Assembly: GCA_020636005.1 (NCBI GenBank) | Contig: JACJYR010000004.1 | Location: forward strand, 677,729 to 741,728 | DNA: 64,000 nucleotides | Origin: Lewinellaceae bacterium | GTDB taxonomy: Bacteria > Bacteroidota > Bacteroidia > Chitinophagales > Saprospiraceae | Direction: 5' to 3' | Part shown: positions 1-15,000 of the stretch, piece after piece | Layout: the number at the start of each line of letters is the position of its first letter | How positions within the stretch are numbered: position 1 is the stretch's first letter | Translations under genes and position numbers: made by a program | Notes under the pieces: model-generated | The model's input: only the letters and a program-made list of their open reading frames with translations | The model's database searches: none | Told to the model about the DNA's origin: nothing

Positions 1-3000
1 GCCAGATCGGATCGGAAGTTGCCCGTCCCACCGTCGCTCCATGCGTAATTTAAGGTATCGGGTGTCAGGAACGCCGTCCCGTCATTGCCCAGGCAGGATG
101 CCGCCAGGGCTACTATTTCAATTTGGGCGCTGTCACAAACACAATCCAGGTCCACATTAACCTGAATGGTATCTGTACACCCTCCATCCGTCACCAATAC
201 GGTATAGATTCCGTTGCCCAAATCATTCCTCACCGCCCCTGTGCCGCCGTCGTTCCATGCGAAATCAAGGGTATCGGGAGCCAGTGCGGCAGTCCCGTCG
301 CTACCGGCGCAGGTTTCTGGTGTGGTAGCAATATCCACCAATATCTTTTTCACCAAGAGGATGCTCTGCGTGTCAGCTACCGTTTTACCAAAATTATCCG
401 TCGCCGACCAGGTGCGCACCAGGGTCGTGTCGCAACCATTGGCGCTGGGTGTTGCGCTTTGGTTGAAACTGACCGCCAAAGCGTTGCCGGTGCAGCCTTC
501 CACCCCCGTGACTGACGGCACGGCAGGTACTTGTCCGCCCGAAGCCACATAAATGATCGTATCCGCCGGAACACCCACCAGGGAAGGCACCCCGTTCAGG
601 TTTACTGCTATGGTCTGTGAAGCAACCGCACTATTGCCACATCCATCAATCGCCGTCCAGGTGCGCACGAGATCGTAGCCGTCAGCGAGTGGTAGGCTAT
701 CCGTGTGCGAAACAAGGGTTACGTTGAGGCAGGCATCATCGGCAGTCGGCGTACCAAAAGCTGGCACCGGATCGCCACAAGCCACCGTCACATCGGCTGG
801 AACGGTCAGGAATACCGGCGGGATAGTATCAATGAGCCGCCTGTAGATATTGACAACCGTCTGGTTTCCACACGAATCGGTAGCACGCCAAATATCATTG
901 ACCAGGAATATGTAGCCATCCGACATGCAGTTCCCAAGGTGGGTGGATCCGGTTTGTTTCACAAAACTGGCAATCCCGCAATTGTCGGTGGCAGCAGCAT
1001 CCGCCACTGTAAAGTTGATGGCAAACTCACACTGCATGTCCACGGTGTCGCCGCTGCTCATCCCAACCAGGAGTGGATGGGTAAACACTATTTGGGGTAC
1101 TATTGTATCGGTCACGGTAATCACCTGATTCACCGTTGCGACATTGTTGCAATGGTCGGTAGCCGTCCAGGTGCGGTGTATTTCCCGGCCACAGGCCAGC
1201 GGCACGGTTGTTTCAACAAAATCAAAAATCAGGGCCGTGTCGCAATTTTCTGTGACCAGTGGCATCACCGCTGCCGGCACTTCGCCGCAGCCTACTGTTA
1301 TGTCGGCAGGCTCTTCAAATACCGGCGCCTCGTCGTCCACCACCGTGATGGTCTGGGTGTAAACTGTTTCATTCAGGCAATCGTCCATGGCTGTCCAGGT
1401 GCGTTGGATTTCATACGTGCAGCCAGAGCCGATGACACTTTCCTGAAAAAATACCTCCACGAATGTATCGCAATTGTCCGTTGCGGTGACAAAAGGCGGG
1501 GTGATGATAGAGTCGCATTTGAAGGTGGTATCGGCAGGCAAGAAGTCAAACACCGGCGGCGTGGTATCGTCATAAACAATGACCTGCTGGGCCGTGGTCG
1601 AATTCCCACAATTATCGGTCGCTGTCCAGGTACGGGTCAATGTGTACAGGCAATCATTGACATCATAATCTTCCTGCAAAACTACCGTGACATTATCGTC
1701 GCAGTTATCCGTCGCTGTGATGAAGGGAGTAATGGGTATATCATCAATGCACTCCAGGGTGTCATTTGGCGGCACATTGGTGACGATGGGCGCCTCCGTA
1801 TCAATCACCGTGATTAGCTGGGTCGCCACCAGCACATTCCCGCAGTTGTCCTGCGCCGTCCAGGTACGTGTGAGCGTGTAATGACACAATGTACCAACTG
1901 ATGATTCTGCAAAAGTCAGGGATGGATTCCCATCGCAATTGTCAGCGACTGTCACGTTCGAAGGCACCGGCGGCACCTCGTCGCATTGCACGGTCATGTT
2001 GCCCGGCACGTTTGAAATGGAGGGTGCCAAGTTGTCAATCAACGTAATGACCTGAGAACCTGAAATGGAATTGCCGCAATCGTCCGTGGCCACCCAGGTG
2101 CGGGTGATTTTGAAGGGGCAATTATTGCTGATGGTTTCCACGAAAGAAAGATCAACGTTCAGGTCGCAATTGTCGGTTGCCGTGACGGTGGCAACTGGTG
2201 GCACGTTTCCACAATCCACTGTAATATCGGAAGGCAGGCCAATCAGTTGCGGCAGCACCAGGTCGTTGTTCACCGTAATGGTTTGCGAAGCGGAAGCACT
2301 GTTGCCACAGTCGTCCAGCGCCGTCCAGGTGCGGGTGATGGTATAAATGCAGCCGGTGCCTGATTGGCTCTGGTTAAATGCTACCCCCGGACTGTTGTCA
2401 CAATTGTCCGTCGCCGTCACATTGGCCGGTGCCGGGATGGGCTGGTTGCAACTGAGCGTAATATCCGCCGGGACGCCCACCAATACTGGTTTGGTGGTGT
2501 CAAGGAAGGTCATGGTGGTGCTGCCAGTCGAGGAATTATTGCACTGATCCGTGGCCGTCCATGTCCTCGTGATTTGATAGCCACAGCTAAGTTGTGTGGT
2601 GGTGGAGGTCATGGTCAAGGTCGGATTGGTGGCGCAGTTGTCGGTGGCAGTGACATTCGGCAGCGGTACGTTCAGCACCGAACAGTCGTAGGTCTGGTTG
2701 GCAGGGATGCCCGATAGCACGGGCGGCTGGTTGTCCAGCATGGTGATCACCTGCGTATGGTTGACCGAGTTGCCATAGTAGTCCGTTGCCGTCCACTGGC
2801 GGGTCATGGTGAAACAGCAGCCATTGCCGTTGGTCGTTTCACTGAACGCCATTTGCGGGTTGGCGTCGCAATCGTCCGTGACCGTGACGTTGGCAGGTGG
2901 CGGAACGGCAGCCGGGTAAGTGAGCGTCAGGTCAGCCGGCAAATTGGCCATCACAGGCGGGTTATCGTTCAGTACCGTAATGATTTGCGTCCTGGTCGTG

Positions 3001-6000
3001 AAATTGCCGCAGTTGTCGGTGCCCACCCAGGTACGGGTAATTTGCGAACCGGCTGGTATCGTGGCAGTCGTTTGGTTGTAAACAATGTCCACATGGTTGT
3101 CGCAATTGTCCACCGCAACCACATTGGCCGGCGGCGGTACCAGTTGGCCACACATCACGGTCAAATCTGCCGGGATCCCATAAAACACAGGCGGCGTAAA
3201 GTCAGACACCACGACGGTTAAAAAGAGGCTGTCCACATTGCCACAGCAGTCGCTGGCCACCCAGCCGCACCGCATGACCTGCATGTAGCCGTCCGTGGCG
3301 CAACTGCCGGCAGCCATGACAGATTCAAAAAATTGGATGGTGGTATTTGGGCAACAATCTGAAGTGGCCGATGCCATGTTGGCACTTAATGAAACCAACC
3401 CATTGCACTCCATAAACAGCGTATCGCCATCGCCCAGCCCGGCCAGCAGCGGGTTGTTCAGCGTGATGACCGGGGCGGCACCATTGATGATGAAAATGGT
3501 TTGCGTAGCAAATGCGGTATTGTTGCAATCGTCCGTCGCCGTGAAGGTGCGGAGTATCTGCGTGATGCAGCCATTTGGCAAAGTAGTGTAGGTTTCCGTC
3601 ATCGTCACCGGCACATCAGGATCGCAGTTGTCCGTTGCAGTTACGTTTGGTATGGGCAGGTTTTCACAGGTGGCCGTTGTATTTGCCGGCACATTTTGCA
3701 AAACGGGCGGGGTGAAATCAACCACCATGATTTGCTGGGAATCCGTGTCGAAATTGCCACAATCGTCCACCGCCGTCCAGGTGCGGGTGATGAGGTAGCA
3801 GCCGGTTGACGGATCGCCGATATAGCTGTCGCTGACCGTGATTTGAACATTGGCGTCGCAGTTGTCGGTTGCCGTCAGGGTGGCCGGAGCCGGCACGGGC
3901 AGGCTGCAACTGACCGTCGTGGAAGGCGGCGCCGGGCTGAGGACGGGCGGCACCGTATCATTCACAGTGATCACCTGCACTTCGACATCGGAATTACCGC
4001 AGTCGTCAGTGGCCGTCCAGGTGCGGGTGAGTACGAAATTGCAGCCAGCCGGATTGCCCGTTGAGGTTTCCACCATGTTCACGGGAATCGTTGCATCGCA
4101 ATTGTCGGAGACGGATAAGACTGCCGCCGGGGGAATATCGGCAATACAGGCCACGCTCGTATCCGCCGGGGCGCTGGCCAGTATCGGGGCCACGTTGTCT
4201 ATCACTGTCAGTTGCTGGGTGCCCACCGCCGTGTTGCCGCAGTGGTCCACCGCCGTCCAGGTACGGGTGAGGATGTAGCAACCGCCCGTTGATGTATCGA
4301 ATGACGAGGTTTCATTGAATGAAAGCATTGGCTGGCCATCGCAGTCGTCGGTCGCAGTGACCGTGGCTGGCAGCGGTATGGCCGAACAATCTACCGTGCC
4401 ACTTCCCGGTACGCCAGAAAGTAAAGGTTGCTGCGTATCGCTGACGAAGACCGTGAAAAAGAGGCTGTCGGTATTGCCGCAGCAATCGGAAGCCGTCCAG
4501 CCAATGGTTCTTCTTTCCAGGTATCCGTCTGTGGGGCAGTTGCCTTGTACGGCATTTTCAAAATAGTTGCTCGTCACGCCACAGCAGTTGTCCGAAGTGC
4601 TGAGGTTGAAATTATTCAAAATGCCCACCTGCGAGCAGTCCGCATACAAGGTATCGCCGTCGCTGACATTGCCGAAGAAGGGGTGGCTCACCGACAAGGT
4701 AGGCGGTATCGTATCCAGTACCCGGATGTTCTGGGAAGCAGTGGCAATGTTTCCACAACTGTCCGTTGCCATCCAGGTGCGGACGATGAGCGAGTCGCAG
4801 CCGCTGAAGGCCTGGATGGTATTTTGGTTAAAACTTAAATTGACAGTAGGGAAACAAGCATCCGTGGCCGATACGCCCGGCACCGGCGGGATGTTGTTGC
4901 AGGTAGTCGTGATGTCCGCCGGGACACCCGTGATGACAGGTGGCGTATTATCATCAATAATGACCGTGAAAAACAGGCTGTCCGTATTGCCGCAGCAATC
5001 GGTGGCCGTCCAGCCGCAGTAACGCAGTTCGACATAGCCATCCACGGCGCAGTTGCCCCTGATTTTTGTTTCGTCAAACGTCACGGTCGTTGCGCAGCAA
5101 TTATCAAAAGCCGAAAAGCCGATGGAATCAAGGGACGGTATTTGCGAACAATCTGCATACAGCGTATCGCCGTGGTTGATGTTGCCAAAAAAGGCATGGT
5201 TGGCCGTCATGGTCGGCGGCACGGTATCAAAGACATTGATGGTCTGAGAGTCCGAAACGATGTTGCCGCAGCTATCGGTGGCCGTCCAGGTGCGGATGAC
5301 CAGGGAATCGCAGCCGCCAACCGACGGCAGGATGGTTTCACCAAAAACAACCGGGACAGCGGTATCGCAATTGTCGGTGGCCGTCACGGCAGGTGCAGCG
5401 GGAACGTTGCCGCAGGTGGTGGTGGTATCGTTTGGCACACCGGCCAGCACAGGCGCCGAATTATCGCTGACGACGACGGTGAAAAACAAACTGTCCGTGT
5501 TGCCGCAGCAGTCGGTTGCCGTCCAGCCGCAGAACATTAGCTGGATGTAGCCATCCACGTCGCACACCCCGGGGGTCACGGTTTCGGCAAAAGTAATCGT
5601 AGTGGTCGGGCAACATTCATCGTAAGCCGAGAAGCCCGTCGAGTCAAAGGAGGCGATTTGGTTGCAATTGGCGTACAGCGTGTCGCCATGCGCCAGCACC
5701 CCGAATATCGGGTGGATGGCAAACATCACGGGCGGCACGGTATCCAAAAAGTTCACCGTTTGGGTAAAGGAAACGGAATTTCCGCCGCCATTCGTGGCCG
5801 TCCAGGTGCGCTCGATAGAACCATTGCAGCCCGGCAGGTTGACGATGCTGTCCAGCGTGACGATTAGCATCGTATCGCAGGCATCCATAAACTGCGGCGC
5901 ATCGAACGGCACCGCATCCGTGCAGTAGATGGTGGTATCGGAAAACGGCGTGTAGGTAATGATCGGATCGGTTGTGGATACGAACACCGTTGTCGAGTCA

Positions 6001-9000
6001 GTGGCCGCACCGCAACCGAATCCGTCGTCATAGCTTACCAAATAAGTCGTCGTGGCATTTGGGTTGGCCAAAGGATTGGCTATGTTGGCATTGTTCAGCC
6101 CAGTCGTTGGTGTCCAGGAAAAATTGCCTGATCCATAGTTGACGGTTGCCTGCAACTGCGCCGTATCGCCCAGGCAAATCATCGCACCTGCCCCGGCGTC
6201 CACCAACGGGCAGGCAATCATGCAGATGGAAGTGGTCGTGTCGCAATCGCCAAAGGCCAGCGTGACACAAGGTGCAAATCCATTGGGACTGACATTGCCG
6301 TTCTGGATATAGCGGTAGTTATTGGGTGAAACGAACTGCACCCGGTAGTCGCCTGGCAGCAGGCCCGTAAACTGGTAGTGCCCCAGCGCATCGGTTACGG
6401 TCGTCCGGATAGGGTTCAGCGTATCGGCACAGTCGTACAGGTTGACGGTGACATTGGCCATGCCCGGCTCCGTGCCGTCGTAGTTGTCGTTCAGATCCAC
6501 GTCCTCGCAGACGATGGAGCCGATGAAAATGCACTGTACCGGCAGGTTGTTGTGCAAAATAATCGGGTCGCCGGGGGCGAGGTCGAAGTTTAGGTAGTAA
6601 GGGTTGTTGGTGCAGGCCGTATCGGCAATTGCACCACCCAAAGTGTCAACACCCAACACCAGCGGGTCGGCCAGGCCCGTTGGATCTAATGTGTCAGGTT
6701 GCGGTAAGCAGGTGGTACTCATCGGATAGCCGTTCGGGTGTGTGTATGTCAGAGTATAAATGCCCGGAGTACCATCAGTGTAAAATTCATAGTATCCATT
6801 CGATCCATCGTGGATAATGTTGACCTGGGAGTTGGGGATGCCGTTCGGGCCGGTCACCGAAATAGTGCCGCCGTTAATGATTTCCCCTGTTTTATCACAA
6901 TACACCCAACCAGTCGGGTCGTGCGGCACCAGTTCGATGGGTTGGTCATCCTGATCGTCCTCGCCATCGTCGCCGTTGTCGGGCGTGGAGTCGGTGTCGG
7001 TCACGACATTGCCGCCTTCGTCTTCGGCACTTTCCACTTCGGCCACGTTGGTCATGGTGGCACCGGAAGCGCCGTATTGTACCAATAAAATTATTTCAAT
7101 GGAAAAAGTATCGCCCGGGAGCAGCGGGCCGGCATACAGGTAGCTCGCCGTCGAGTTGTTGACCGAAGTCCAATGCACATCGTTCGGGCTGAGCAGCATA
7201 CCAGCAGGGATGTGATCCAAAATAGCAATCTGGGCAGCAGCGGTGTTGCCCTCGTTCACCACTTTGATGGTATAGCGAACGTCGTCGTTGATGTCAACCG
7301 TATCGGGTTGGCCAGGCGACAAGGCCTTGTACAGGGCCAGGTCGAACAACGGCTGATAGACGCCGAAGTCGGTATCGTCGTCCATTTCCCCTGCATCCAG
7401 CACCACCACCCCGGTCATGCCCATCAGGTTGGCGTCGCTGTCGTTGGTGTCGTCGCCGGTGGCATCCTGCAAGCTGGGATAGTACCCGGTGGGCAATGAG
7501 CCAAGGTCAAACATTACATAATAGCTGCCCGGGTCGAGATTTTCAAACAGGTAAAAACCACTGGCGTCCGTGGTGTCGAGCGCCACGAGGTTGTCGTCAC
7601 CGCCGCCTTTCTGGCCGTCAGGGCCGAGGTCAAAAAGTTTTACCACCACATCCCCTACGCCGGGTTCGCCGCCATCCTGCTGGCCATCGTGATCGGTGTC
7701 GTCCCAGACATAGTCGCCGAGGCTGGCCGGTTCCGGCTCAATGCCAATGTCCACGGTCAAATCGTTCTCTTCCGGCGAGAGGACAACCACCTGCGTCATG
7801 CCCATTTCATCGGCATCGCTATCGGTGGTGTCGTCGCCAACGTTTTGGATAGTAGGATTATAATAAGCCGGTAAAGTGGCCGGGTCTAACATCACATAAT
7901 AACTGCCTGGGTTGAGGTTTTCAAAAAGGTAAAAACCACTGGCGTCCGTGGTGTCGAGCGCTACGAGGTTGTCGTCGCCGCTCTTCACGCCGTCCGTCCC
8001 AAGGTTGAACAATTGCAGGATTACGCCATCCACGCCCGTTTCACCGCTATCCTGCTGGCCGTTGTGGTTGACATCGTACCAAACGTAATTGCCGAGCGAT
8101 GCAAACGGGGAATGCGGTTCGTACAAGCCAAAGTCAACGGTCAGGTTGACATTGCCGCCCGGCTCGCCGCCCAGGGTCAGCCGGATGGTGTCGGACATGA
8201 TCATACCGCCCATTTGCGTACCATCGTCCGTGCCGTCTTCATTGTTGTTGGTGCCAACATAAGGCTCATATGCACCGTCGCCGTCATTGTCATAAATGCC
8301 ATCGCCGGTAGCGGAAATATGGTTGGGGGGAATGCCTGTGCCGTTGAGTTTTACATAATACAAACCTTCTGAAAGGCCCGTGAAAAGGTAATTGCCAAAG
8401 CCGTTGGTCAGCATGGAATCAAGCGCCGCATCATCGCCTGTTCCTTTCAGGCCATCCTGTCCGGCATCGTAAACGACAACCTCCACGCCTTCAATCCCAA
8501 TGTCATTGTTGTTGTAAATGCCATCGTTGTCGGCATCCACAAAAACCAGGTTGCCAAGGCTGAGGGTGGGAACAATCTGTGGCTCGTAAAGGCCAAAGTC
8601 AACCGTCAGGTTTTGATTGCCGCCAGGCTCGCCGCCGATGGTCAGGCGGATGGTATCGGACATGATCATGGCGCCCATCTGGCTGCCGTCGTCCTCGTTG
8701 TCCACGTTGTTGTCGGAGCCAAAAACAGGCTCGTAAGCGCCGCCGCCATCATTGTCGTAAATGCCGCCGCCCGTGGAGGAAACGTAGTTGGCCGGGATAC
8801 CCTCACCAGTCAGTTTCACATAATACAGCCCCTCGATGAGGCCGGTGAAGAGGTATTCGCCGAAACCATTTGTCAGTTGGGAGGAAATAAGCTGATCGTC
8901 GCCCGTGCCTTTTTGCCCATCAGGGCCAACGTTGTAGAGTTCAACTTCTACGTCCTCGATACCCCCGTCGTTGTTGTTGTAAACGCCATCGTTGTCATAA

Positions 9001-12000
9001 TCCTGGAAAACGAGGTTGCCGAGGCTGAGGATGGGTGCGGGCTGCGGCTCGTAGAGGCCGAAGTCCACGGTATAGTTTTCATTGCTGTTATTGGGTTCCC
9101 CAAAAATAGTGAGGCGGATGGTATCGGACATGATCATGGCGCCCATCTGGCTGCCGTCGTCCTCGTTGTCCACGTCGTTGTCGGTGCCAATAGAAGGCTC
9201 GTAAGCGCCTGCACCATCATTGTCGTAAATGCCATCGCCCGTGGAGGAAACGTAGTTGGCGGGGATGCCCTCGCCGCTGAGTTTTACATAATACAAACCT
9301 TCTGAAAGGCCCGTGAAGAGGTATTCGCCAAAGCCGTTGGTCACCATGGAATCAAGCGCCAGGTCGTCGCCCGTGCCTTTCAGTCCATCCAGGCCTGCAT
9401 TGTAAAGGATAACTTCCACGTCTTCCAAGCCCTCATCATTGTTGTTGTAAATGCCATCGTTGTCGGCATCATGGAAAACGAGATTGCCTAATGAAAGGGT
9501 CGGCGGGATTTGTGGCTCGTAAAGGCCGAAGTCAACGGTGAAATTATCATCGCCGCCCGGCTCGCCGCCATAGGTCAGGCGGATGGTGTCGGACATGATC
9601 ATAACGCCCATTTGCGTGCCGTCGTCCTGGCCGTCGTCATTGTTGTCGGTGCCGAGGTAAGGTTCATAAGTGCCAGCGCCGTCATTGTCGTAAATGCCGC
9701 CGCCCGTGGAAGAAACGAAGTTGGCGGGGATGCCCTCTCCACTGAGTTTCACATAATAAAGCCCTTCGGCCAGTTGGGTGAACAGGTATTCGCCAAAGCC
9801 ATTGGTCACTAAAGAATCAAGTGCCACATCGTCGTTCGTACCTTTTGTGCCGTCAGGGCCTGCGTCGTAGAGGATTACTTCCACGTCTTCGATACCGAGG
9901 TCGCTGTTATTGAAAACGCCATCGTTGTCGTAGTCGGCGAACACCTGGTTGCCGAGGCGCAGGGTTTGCGGATGGAAAAGGCCGAAGTCAACGGTCCTGT
10001 TCACATTGCCTTCCGGCTCGCCCACAAAGGTCAGGCGGATGGTGTCGGACAGGATCATCGCCCCCATCTGGGTGCCGTCGTCGTTGTTGTTGATGTTGTT
10101 GTCCGTTCCGGAGGCCGGCTCATAAGGGCCGGTGCCGTCCAGATCCTGGGGGCCGTCGCCGGTGGAGCTTATATAACCGCCTGGAATGCCAACGCCGGAA
10201 AGTTTTACATAATAAACGCCTTCGGCCAGGCCAGTGAAAAGGTATTCGCCGTTGGAGTTCGTCAAAAGGGTATCCAGGGGCTGGTCGTCGTTGGTATTGT
10301 ACAGGCCATCCGTTCCCAAATTGTACAAGACTACCTGCACGTTTTCAATCCCTTCGTCATTGTTGTTAAAAATCCCGTCGTTGTCTTTATCATGGAAAAC
10401 AAGGTTCCCCACGGCCACCAGGGGCGCATACACCGTTATGCCCGCCCCGTCGTGGTCGTCCTCGTCGGTGAGGGGGTCGTTGCTGTTCGGTGCGCCGGTG
10501 CCGTTGCCGGTTATCACGTCATCGGCAGGGGTGCCGGGGTCTCCACCTGGGTCATCAAATGGAAAGGCATTGGGGTTGGAGTCAATATCGGTCAGGGTAT
10601 TATTACCATTTGGATCATCGTCTGCGGTGGTGATTTCGGCATAGTTGTTCAGTTGGCCCAGGGCGGCCATGTTGTTCACCACCAGTTTGATGTCTTTGGA
10701 GATGGAAGTGCCGGGCAGCAGGGGGCTGCTGTTGTTCAGCCACGACGGGCCTGCGCCGAAGTTCACCCAACCAGGGTTTTGTCCAGCATTGAAAGTCAGG
10801 CCACTGGGCAGGTAATCAAGTACCAGGATATTGTAGGCAGGCACATTGCCCTGGTTGAAAACGGTGATGGTGTAGGTGATCGTTTGGCCTACCTGCACAG
10901 AGTCGTTCTGGCCTGTCGCCAGGGTTTTGCGCAGCGCCAAATCGAATATGGGGTTGCAAATAAAATTGATGGAGAGGTTGAGGGTAATGAAGCTGTCGCA
11001 ACCCTGATAGGAGGTCAAAGTATCAAGGTAAGTGCCTGCACTCGACACATACTGCCCGTTGAAAAACAAGCTGTCACCGTCGCAAATTTCCGTGTCGAGG
11101 GTAGTAGAAATTTCAGGCTTCACGGTGAGGTTGAGTGTTACCGTGCTGTCGCAACCGTTGGCAGCGGTGTATTGGGCCATATAAGCTCCCGTGGCGCTGA
11201 GTGTTTGGCCGTCGAATGTATAAGTCTCGTCATTGCAAATCTCCACATCAAAACTGGTAGAAGGACTTGGCAAAAGGGTCAGGTTCAGGGTCACCACACT
11301 GTCGCAGCCATTGCTGGCGGTCAGTGTCACTACATGGGTACCGGCCGTATTAAAGGACTGGCCTCCCACCGGATAGCTGTCGCCGTTGCAGATACTTTCG
11401 TTAAGGGTTGTGCCGGCGTTTGGCAAAACAGCCAGGTTCAAGGTTATCACGCTGTCGCAGCCATTGGCGGCAGTCAGGGTATCCACGTAAGTACCAGCAG
11501 CCGTCAGGTTGTTCCCGTCAAATGGGAAAGCGTCCCCGGCACAGATACTTTCATTTAAAACCGAAGCCGAATGTGGCAAAACGGCCAGGTGCAGGGTGAC
11601 CGTGCTGTCGCAGCTGTTGGAGGCCAGGTAAGTGGCCATGTAGGTGCCAGCCACCGTCAGGTCGTTCCCGTCAAAGGTGAAGGATTCCCCGGCGCAGATA
11701 TTTTCGTTCAGGGTGATCTGGTACTGCCCCAAATCCGTCACCACGGAAGTGGCGCTGGCCGTGCAGCCCTGTGCATTGGTCACGGTCACTGTGTAGGCCC
11801 CTTCCCCAATGGTTATCGTTTGGGTGCTTACAAAAGTACTCCACAGGTAGGAGGCAAAGCCGCTCCCTGGATCGAGGGTGGTTGTTCCGCCGCCGCAAAT
11901 GCTGACGTCGTTGAGCACAGGGTTGGGCAAAGGATCAACCGTCAGGTGCAGGGTCACTATGCTGTCGCAACCATTGGCCGCTGTGAAATTGGCCATGTAG

Positions 12001-15000
12001 GTGCCGGCCGTGGCCAGGTTTTGCCCATCAAAAAGATAGGTCTCGCCCGCACAGATGTTTTCATTAAGGGTGACATTGGAGGTGGGCAGTACGGAAAGGT
12101 TCAGCGTGACCACACTGTCACAGCCATTGGCAGCCGGATAGGTCGCCATGTAAGTGCCGCCCGCCGTCAAGTCATTCCCATCAAAAAGGAAGGACTCACC
12201 ATTGCAAATATTTTCGTTGAGGGCCGTGCCGGCATTTGGCAAAACAGTCAGGTTTAAGGTCACCATGCTGTCGCAGCCATTGGCAGCAACGAGCGTATCG
12301 AGGTAAGTACCAGCCACGGTCAGGTTGTTTCCTTTAAATGAAAAAGATTCCCCGGCGCAGATGGTCTCATTCAGTGTGGCAGCAGCATTGGGTAAAACAG
12401 TAAGATTTAGCGTAACCACACTGTCGCAGCCATTGGCGGCCACGAGGGTGTCCAGATAGGTGCCTGCCGAGGCCAGGTTGTTTCCGTCAAATGCAAAGGA
12501 TTCTCCGGCGCAGATGCTTTCGTTCAAGGTCGTGGCTGTATGAGGCAAAACAGCCAAGTGCAGGATCACCGTACTATCACAGCTATTGGAGGCCGTGTAA
12601 GTAACCATGTAGGTACCCGCTGCTGTTAGGTTGTTCCCATCAAACGGGAAAGATTCACCCGCACAAATGCTTTCGTTCAGTGTGATCTCATATTGCCCCA
12701 AATCCGTCACCACGGAAGTGGCGCTGGCCGTGCAGCCCTGTACATTGGAAACAGTAACCGTGTAGGTTCCCTCCCCAACCGTGATGGTGGGTGTCCCTTC
12801 CAAGGTGCTCCAACTGTAGGAATTGAAACCGGCACCGGGGTTGAGGGTGGTCGTGCCGCCGCCGCAGATGTTGATGTCGTCGAGCGAAGGGTTGGGCACC
12901 GGATCGACCGTCAGGTGAAGGGTGACCACGCTGTCGCAGCCGTTGGCCGCCATGAAATTGGTAATGTAGGTACCTGCAAGGGTCAGGTTTTGCCCGTCAA
13001 AAAAGTAGGACTCCCCAGCGCAGATGTTTTCGTTCAATGTAGCCTCTGGTACTGGCAGTACGGTCAGTTGGAGGGTAATGAAGCTGTCGCAGCCATTGGC
13101 CGCCAGGAGTGTGTCAAGGTAAGTACCGGTGGCTGTAAGTTGCTGGTTGTTAAAGGGATAGGATTCATCCTGGCAGATGGTGGCAGAAATATTTTTGTAA
13201 GCATTCGGCAGGGAGGCCAAGTGTAGCGTGACGGTGCTGTCGCATCCGGAGGCGGCCGTCAGCGTATCGTAAAAAGTGCCATCGCCGCTCAGGTTGGATC
13301 CGTCAAAAAAGTAAACTTCGCCAGCGCAAATATCCACGTTAAGAGTAGTATGGGACGCAGGAATTTCAGTCAGTGCCAGTTCTACGATGCTGTCGCAACC
13401 ATTGGCTGCCATCAGGGTGTCGTAGTAAATTCCTGCTGCCGCCAACATTTCACCGTTAAAGTTGTAGGCATCGCCTTCGCAAAAATTTGCACTCAGGGAG
13501 GTACTTGCTACCGGCAGCACCGAAAGGGTCAATTGGTAGATACTGTCGCAGCCATAAAAAGTAGGGAAAGTATCCCTGTAAACTCCGGCGGCAGAATAGC
13601 TATGGCCCTGAAAACCGTAGCTCTCCCCTTGGCAGATCACAGCACTGGAAGCCGAGAAGTAGGTAAATCGTTGCACAAGGTTCAAGGCAACGATGCTGTC
13701 GCAGCCGTTTTCCGCCATCAACGTATCGTAGTAAAGGCCAGCGGAAAATAGCTGCTCGCCGCCAAAGTCATAGGATTCGCCCGAGCAAAAACTTCCGTTG
13801 ATATTGGTGAAAATATTGGGCTTCACGGTCACCAGCAGGGTATCGTCCAGGCCGCTGAGGTTGGTAAAAATGACCGTGTCCACCACATCGGCGTTGGTAG
13901 CATTGGTAAAGGTGATGGTAAGCAGGCTGTCGCCGCTGGCTGTATTGGGCGTGGCCGTGCTGCCCGTTTGGGTGCCCACATACCAATCGCCGGGGATGCT
14001 GTCAATCGGGAAGAGGTTGTCCTGGTAGGCTACGATGGTCACCGAATTGCCAGTACAAATATTTTTGTCCAAACCGATGAAGGGAGGCAGGGAGAACTGG
14101 AAACCAATGTCGTAATGGTGCACATTTTCACCAGCTTTTCCAGAAGTAAATGCAATAACGATGTTCCCGTTTTGGGCACTGGCGTCGCTGTCCCTGATGT
14201 CGGAGGCAGGGTCGGTGCCGCCATTGTTGGCAGTTGTTACGCCAAGGCCGGCTAAGGCTGGCTGGTTGGCGAAACCCTGAATCTGGATTTCGTAGTCCAT
14301 TTCCGGCAGGAGTTGGGACACATTATATACATAGCCACTGGTTGAACCGGTCGTGGCGCTGGAAAATCCATATTTGCCGCCGCCCGCAGAGGTCGTGGTG
14401 GCGATGACCGAGCCATTTTTCAAAAGTTTAACCTCCACACCGTCAATGCCGGTCTCGCCGGGGTCTTGTATGCCGTCGCTGTCCGAATCGTTCCAGATAT
14501 AGTTGCCAACTTCCATCGGGGGGGATTGGCAAAATGCCTCAATGTCGCCAAGGCCATTGGCTTTGGCAAAATAGCCGTTGTTGGGCGGATAGCCTCCGCT
14601 GTAATCCCCGCTTTCGAAAATGGTGTAGCCACCCGTCAAACTTCCAACCGGGGAGGAAGTGCCCAATCCCTCCCGGCCTCCTGTGGCGTTGACAAACTTG
14701 GCCACACCGCCGCTGAAGTCGTTGAAGGGATCCATCACAGTGGAGAGCACCGACTGCTCCCCGCCGATTTGCAGGAGGGCGCCCTGGGCTGTTTCCCAGT
14801 GAAATGCACCCGTGTTCGAGCCGGTGTTCCAGGTGGAGCCGGTAGAATAGATGTCCCAGTAGAAATATTCCCTGCCGTTCGGCCCAGAATTGGCGAGGCC
14901 ATTGGTTTGGGAGCATGAACCCGTCCCGCCACTTTCCAGCACAAAATTGCCATTGACCTTGCACACCCTGACGATATCGCCGGCAGTGGTTCCAAAGGTG

